From contig CM076846.1 of NCBI GenBank assembly GCA_039519185.1, forward strand, positions 187,907,068 to 187,971,067: a stretch of 64,000 nucleotides of DNA. The letters run 5' to 3'. The stretch is from Astragalus membranaceus (Eukaryota > Streptophyta > Magnoliopsida > Fabales > Fabaceae). Positions 59,471 through 64,000 of this stretch are shown piece by piece. A program made the translations under genes and the position numbers. The notes beneath the pieces were generated by a model. That model was not told the origin of the DNA. It was given only the letters and a program-made list of their open reading frames with translations, and ran no database searches. Every line of letters starts with the position of its first letter. Positions within the stretch are counted from its first letter, which is position 1.

Positions 59471-60601
59471 TTAGTCTCTCCTCCCTGTCATGTGTGTCGA
59501 GCAGCCTCTGTCTAGAGACCAGTGCTCACCACTCTCACCTTCCTCCTTAGTTGTCACCATTTGCACTATTTCATCACTGCTCTCTGTCTCCTCACTCACC
59601 ATCAACAGAGATTCCTCCTTCTCTTCCTCTTCTTCAGCCATTTTAGCATCATTGCCATCAACATTGCTGTAGCACTCATCAGCAAAATGTCTATATTTCT
59701 CACAGTTATAACATTGTATATGGCTCTTATCAAATCTTCTCCCTCTTCCTCTAAAACCTCTACCACCTCTACCTCCTCTTCCTCTATAGCTATCACTACT
59801 ACTACTTCCTTGCTCATTACTGTTACTGTTATCACTATTGTTTGATTTACCAGAGTTTGAGTTATAGGAATTACCTCTTCCTCTTACTCCTCTGTAATTG
59901 TTTCTGCCTCTACCACGTCCTCTTTGATTTCCACCAGTTTTGTTGCCTGTTTGTACTGCTAAAGCTTGCTCAGTGCCAGGCTTCACCATCTTCTTCTCAT
60001 TCATTCTTTGCTCATGCGCTTCAAGAGATCCTTGAAGTTCTTCTATCGTCATTGTTGACAGATCTTTCGCCTGTTCAATCGCCACCGTGGTGTGATCGAA
60101 GCGCGAGGACACAGATCGCAAAATCTTCTCCACAATTGATTCATCAGACAACGTTTCACCACAATACAGCATCTGATTCGTCATAGTTTGGACTCTAGTG
60201 AAATACGCGGCAATCGATTAACTCCCCTCCATTCCTAGCAGTTCATATTGTCTTCTTAGGGTTTGAAGTCGCACCTTCTTCAATTTCTGATCTCCAGCGT
60301 AGGAATTCGCGAGAATGTCCCACGCTGCTTTGCTCGTTTCAGATTTAGCAATTTTCTCAAAAATTGCAGGACTCACACACTGATGGAGGATACACAGACC
60401 TTTCCAATCCTTCTTCTTCGATTCTCTGTAAGTTGTTTGTTGCGCAACGGTTGCGTTCGCCGGTAACGGAGCTAGTCCGTTCTGCACCAAATCCCACACA
60501 TCCTGATAACCAAGGATCGCCTTCATCTTCATACTCCACTGATCGTAGTTTCTTCCGTCAAGGATCGGAAAGTTCGCCGGAAAATGGCCGTTCGTCGTCA
60601 T
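59471..60601 (-). pseudogene. Copia 2 Gag and protease
   Basis: Minus-strand frame from ATG 60601: LDGRNYDQWSMKM, YRESKKKDW, LKKVRLQTLRRQYE, then a TAA near 60218 and continuation in the same frame. A Gly/Arg- and Ser/Asn-rich linker precedes the zinc knuckle CYNCEKYRHFADEC (about 59712-59670). The protease site reads LDRGCSTHMTG: Arg replaces the Thr of the catalytic DTG triad seen in copia element 1, so protease activity is not expected. A stop follows at 59471. Confidence 0.85.
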
Positions 60602-60691
60602 CGCAGTTTACTCTCACCATTGAGACTTCACTCGTCTTCTCACACTGGATTCACTCTCGAAAAACTTCAACAATCACACTCTGATACCATT

Positions 60692-61049
60692 TGTTGGAAT
60701 TTTTCATACACACCACACACACTCACACACGCACTGAGAGAGAGGGAAGAAGATGTAACTGAAATTCGGTTAAGAGTAAAACTGAAATGAGTGTTGTTTT
60801 ATTGAATCACTGTGAATGTTGCTTATATACTCAGTCCATGTAAGCATGCTGAGTCAGCGAACAATAGTAAACATATAACTGAATAAAAGTGTAATTTCGA
60901 CTCTCTCACTTTGACAGATCACTTCTGTGAGTCGAACTATCAAGTGTCGAACTAGCCAGTTCTGTGAGTCGAACTAACAAGTGTCGAACTAGCTTACTTA
61001 GTTATCATAGTCGAACTAGTAGGTGTCGAACTAGCTTACTTATTTAACA
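60692..61049 (-). repeat. 5' LTR of copia element 2
   Basis: 358 bp, close to 55776-56131 with scattered substitutions. Ends TATTTAACA before the duplicated ATAGT. Confidence 0.9.
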
Positions 61050-61054
61050 ATAGT

Positions 61055-61768
61055 AATGAATCATTCCACCAGTCTGCAACTTTACATTCCGAGTGACTCT
61101 CCGGCCTCTGCTCTACTAATAAGTTTATGTGATCGTTAATTGGTGCAGTGGGCCAGTGGCAGATCTTCTCTAGAGTAGGGAGATGCCACTGTACCGCTCA
61201 ATTTTAAGATGCGATTAACCAGCTCACGAATATAGCTATATTAATTAACCAAGTTCTACATCAAATCTAAAGTTTAACCACGCCACAGCCACCACCGACC
61301 GATGTCTCATGATCCCTCCACTTTTCATTCACTTAATTGACTGAATCTTGATCCCTTTGTGTAGTAGTTTGTTTTACTTTGGGGTTATTTTGGTGAGACA
61401 TTCTCATAACAAATATTTTTATTTTGATAATCTTCTCATAACAATATGTTTTCATCATTTTGTTAGACCCCAATCATTTAAATTCGTTTTCCGTTAGACA
61501 ATAATAATGCTTTTATAGGTTTAATTTACGGGCTTATACTCTAGTTTTTATGTAACCAGAAGTATATCCGTACATACGCACGGGTAACATCATATTTTTT
61601 GTATAAATAAATTTAGACCGAATTCAATTATAATAAATCTTTCAAGTTATTAAGAAATGAATTTTTACAACTTTAGAATATTTTCTTCATTTGACATTTT
61701 TTATTGTTACAAAATTGATTTTTTCAGTCATAAAATTATGATAACATGTAACTTCTTCCCGTTTTTTT
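61055..61768. other. AT-rich DNA with a 'tacgcacgggt' repeat
   Basis: 'ccgtacatacgcacgggtaac' at about 61568-61588 resembles the units at 30372-30478. No gene seen. Confidence 0.45.
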
Positions 61769-63010
61769 AAGATAAGCAAGAATTGTATTGATGGGGGCAC
61801 TAGGGGTGCACCAATCCCATGTACATTAATGAAAGGGGGAGGGCCTCCTCAAAACCTCTTTGAGCCAAAACCCAGTGGGAAAAAGACTCAGGCAGGGAAA
61901 AATAGTACCTCAAAACGGAATAAGGTTGATAACAATGTGAATGTCAACCCACCGTTTCTCCCCCTTCTAAGCATTGAAGTGGATTAGACCACCACATTGA
62001 AAATGAAATAGAGGAGCATAACTTCAATCTATAAACACACCAACTCCAAGTTAAGCATTTGATGCGGTTCATCACGAATTCGGCATTTGGTTACTCGTTG
62101 TTAAAAATAGCACCATTCCTAGCAAGCCACACACTCCAACATGTTGTTCACCAGAACATGTGTTTCGTACGCTTCGCCTTCTTCCCTTTGCATAAGCGAC
62201 CACAACTAAGGAAGAAGTCAACAATATCCAAGGACATGTCGAAATCAACTCCGAGCCAATTGCCAACAAGCTGCCATACGGAACGAGCAAAGCTGCAGCT
62301 GAGGAATAAGTGGCTGGCGGTCTCGCGAAAGTTACTACACAGCGAGCAGCTAACCTCCTGTTCAAAATGGGGGACATTTCTGTGAGATAATTGGTGCAGA
62401 GAATCAAGCAAAAGACGCCATTCAAAGACCGCAACCTTCGAAGGAACAAGCGATGTCCACAACTCCCCCGACAGACACTGGTGAACCGAAGAAGTGGAAA
62501 GAATGTTGCTGCGGACCAGTAGCTGATATGCTGAATTCACTGTGAAACTCTTAGTCTGATCCTGCGGCCAAATCCATGCGTCTTCCTTTCCTCTCGTTGG
62601 CGTTACCGATTGCAAAATACTATCCAATATCTCACATTCTGATGCGCGGACAAAATACGAAAAAACCTGCCACGGTTTGTTCCAACTCCAAGTATCTCCA
62701 TGCCAAGACGTGAAATCTGCCACTGTAACAAGTTGCTGCCCACCTCCATCAAACAATAAGGGAAAGACTTTGAGCAAAGGCTCGGTACCTAACCATTGTT
62801 CCTTCCAAAAGTTTATTAAAGCACCATCACCCAACACTCTTTTAATGCACCAAGCGAACCTTCTCGGTTCCTCTAAGTTATCTTCCAAAGTCACCAAGTC
62901 TCTCCACCAAATAGAGTCAAAATTCCAGCGAGAATTGCCAACAACCGAGTCATGAATGAAGCAGGAAGCGAATTCCCCATATCTATGTCTCAACAACCGT
63001 TGAATCAAAT
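61769..63010 (-). pseudogene. 5'-truncated LINE: ORF2 C-terminal region
   Basis: Minus-strand open frame 63008-62148 (286 codons). It covers the end of RT/RNase H linker (LEEPRRFAWCIKRVLGDGAL, NFWKEQWLG) and the zf-RVT zinc-binding region (WTSLVPSKVAVFEWRLLLD, LPHFEQEVSCSLC, then ETASHLFLSCSFARSVW). The 3' UTR follows to about 61769, next to a T-run on the plus strand (poly-A tail). LINE ORF2 copies DNA by target-primed reverse transcription; this copy lacks endonuclease and RT. Truncation at the 5' side (63010) is typical. Confidence 0.85.
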
Positions 63011-63365
63011 GCAGAATATAAAATAATTATTCTGATAATGTGTAACGTTCTACAATAAAAAATTAAATGAAATTATAGCAATAACGCATAATGTTTATCC
63101 GCTGAAACTAAAAAATAAAATATAAAAAATAATTTTTTGACAATATCTAGTACTTTCTTGTCGCGGCTCAAAAAATGATTATATGACAACGTGTTACATT
63201 TCCCCGTAAAAATAAAAAATGATGAAATTATATAAACAACATGTAATGTTTACTCGTTAAAAATCAAAAGAAAGATAAAAAAGATTTATAAAAAAAAACA
63301 TCCATTTATAATAGTAAATATATTTTCCCATCCAATATTTTAGACATGGGTCGTTTGATATTTTT
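63011..63365. other. AT-rich repeat units, no gene
   Basis: Recurring 'aacgtgttacatttccccgt', 'acatgtaatgtttactcgtt' and 'gcataatgtttatccgctg' units about 60-120 bp apart. Similar phrases occur on the far side of the LINE fragment (61740-61762), so the LINE landed in this repeat. Confidence 0.45.
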
Positions 63366-64000
63366 TGTAACATCTCCTAATTACCTAATTTAATTTATTT
63401 AAATTAAGACAGAGGTTAAAGCGAAATATTAGCTAATTTATTATTTAGCACAAGAGTTTTATTTATGAGTTGATTGGCTAAGCATAATTTAATTTACTAT
63501 GAGGTAGTGTCTTTGGTATAACTAATTGTTGGTGTTTAAGAAATTAAACTTTTACCAAGTTAGTAAAGTTAGACTATGTCATAGTGTTAAGGAGTGAATA
63601 AGTTGCTGGAGGGCATAGTGGTCTTTACACATGTTAAGTGAAGGACATTTCAGTCATTCACCCTAAGTTAGTGGACAGCTGAACACCCACCCCCCAACCC
63701 AGCCAAACACAAGTTCATTTTGAAACTGAAAACAGAAAAGAAGTAGAGAGAAGGAGGAGAGAATTCGAGAGAGAGAGAGTGGAGAAGAAAGGGGGGATCC
63801 TACCTCAAAGGTCCATGCATGTTCAATCTGAATCCACCATCCTTCATCATTCTTCTTCTTCTTCCCATTGATCCTATTTTCTAAGCAAACAGCCACCCCA
63901 CCTTCAAATCACCATTGTCATCCCTTGAAGCTCCAAGCTCCAAAATGGAGTCTAGTAGATGGATATGGTTTGCATGTCTGTTTTGAGAGCCACAAAGTGA
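63366..64000 (+). mobile_element. Start of a TGTAACATC-type LTR, cut by window end
   Basis: Starts TGTAACATCTCCTAATTACC; like the LTR at 32360 it is AT-rich at first and then has a GA-rich segment (63735-63795). It continues past the window, so solo or full-length status cannot be told. Confidence 0.55.

Larger units (their letters stand above)
55776..61049 (-). mobile_element. Ty1/copia retrotransposon 2, minus strand
   Basis: LTRs 55776-56131 and 60692-61049; perfect ATAGT target duplication at 55771-55775 and 61050-61054. Initiator tRNA-Met primer site (minus TGGTATCAGAG) at 60679-60689; polypurine tract (minus TAAGGGGGTG) at 56132-56141. The internal region encodes gag, protease, integrase and RT on the minus strand, but no RNase H. 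A solo LTR (58118-59047) interrupts the integrase part. Related to copia element 1 by LTR layout and protein motifs, but more decayed. Confidence 0.92.

Noticed and set aside
62059..62385. Plus-strand open frame over the antisense LINE
   Set aside because: It is the opposite-strand shadow of the clear LINE ORF2 reading frame.

Overview
The window looks like a transposon-saturated intergenic stretch of a flowering-plant chromosome, most likely a eudicot. Evidence: Ty1/copia, Ty3/gypsy Athila-like and Tat-lineage LTR elements, an L1-type LINE, hAT and CACTA DNA transposons, an Au-type SINE, plant mobile domain (PMD) genes, and fragments of plant nuclear genes with GT-AG introns. I found no intact host gene; every host-type coding stretch is a fragment or pseudogene. 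The species cannot be named from the sequence alone.

Left block (1-17.5 kb). A partial inverted Athila-like LTR (1-836) is followed by a PMD gene running from about 986 to 15500. A short Tat-like TRIM element (1040-2810) and an 11 kb non-autonomous Athila-like element (4009-15058, target duplication ATTAT) split this gene. The Athila-like element is itself split by a 5.7 kb CACTA transposon (5980-11717, target duplication TGA). The CACTA carries exon-intron fragments of several cellular genes on the plus strand: an IDM1-like PHD/GNAT protein, class III alcohol dehydrogenase, RADA, a receptor-like kinase and a C2-GRAM protein. At each of these junctions the interrupted reading frame lines up once one target-duplication copy is discounted. 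Downstream, a convergent Mutator-type N-terminal coding remnant is split by a solo LTR (15808-17188).

Middle block (17.5-39 kb). AT-rich DNA holds a TTC4-like TPR co-chaperone pseudogene on the minus strand (21190-22000) that still shows a U12-type AT-AC intron. Then come a solo LTR inside a SINE-like sequence, a minus-strand Ty1/copia element with target duplications (25198-30157), a nested tandem array, a 3.15 kb Del/Tekay-like solo LTR (32360-35511) and two Tat-type LTR fragments.

Right block (39-64 kb). A LINE (ORF1 near 39.3-40.5 kb, ORF2 near 51.6-53.9 kb) is interrupted by a hAT element (40512-51535, perfect 8-bp duplication). The hAT is interrupted by a 10 kb Tat-lineage element (40955-51043) with dual RNase H domains. 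That element also carries an antisense, apparently spliced extra gene with its own TATA box. The LINE abuts the 3' half of a second PMD gene (53945-54916). Next is a second minus-strand copia element (55776-61049), which lacks RNase H and holds a solo LTR in pol. The window ends with a 5'-truncated antisense LINE and the start of another TGTAACATC-type LTR. The order of events follows from nesting: PMD genes and LINE are oldest in their stacks, while the TRIM (one LTR mismatch over about 380 bp) and the first copia element look young.
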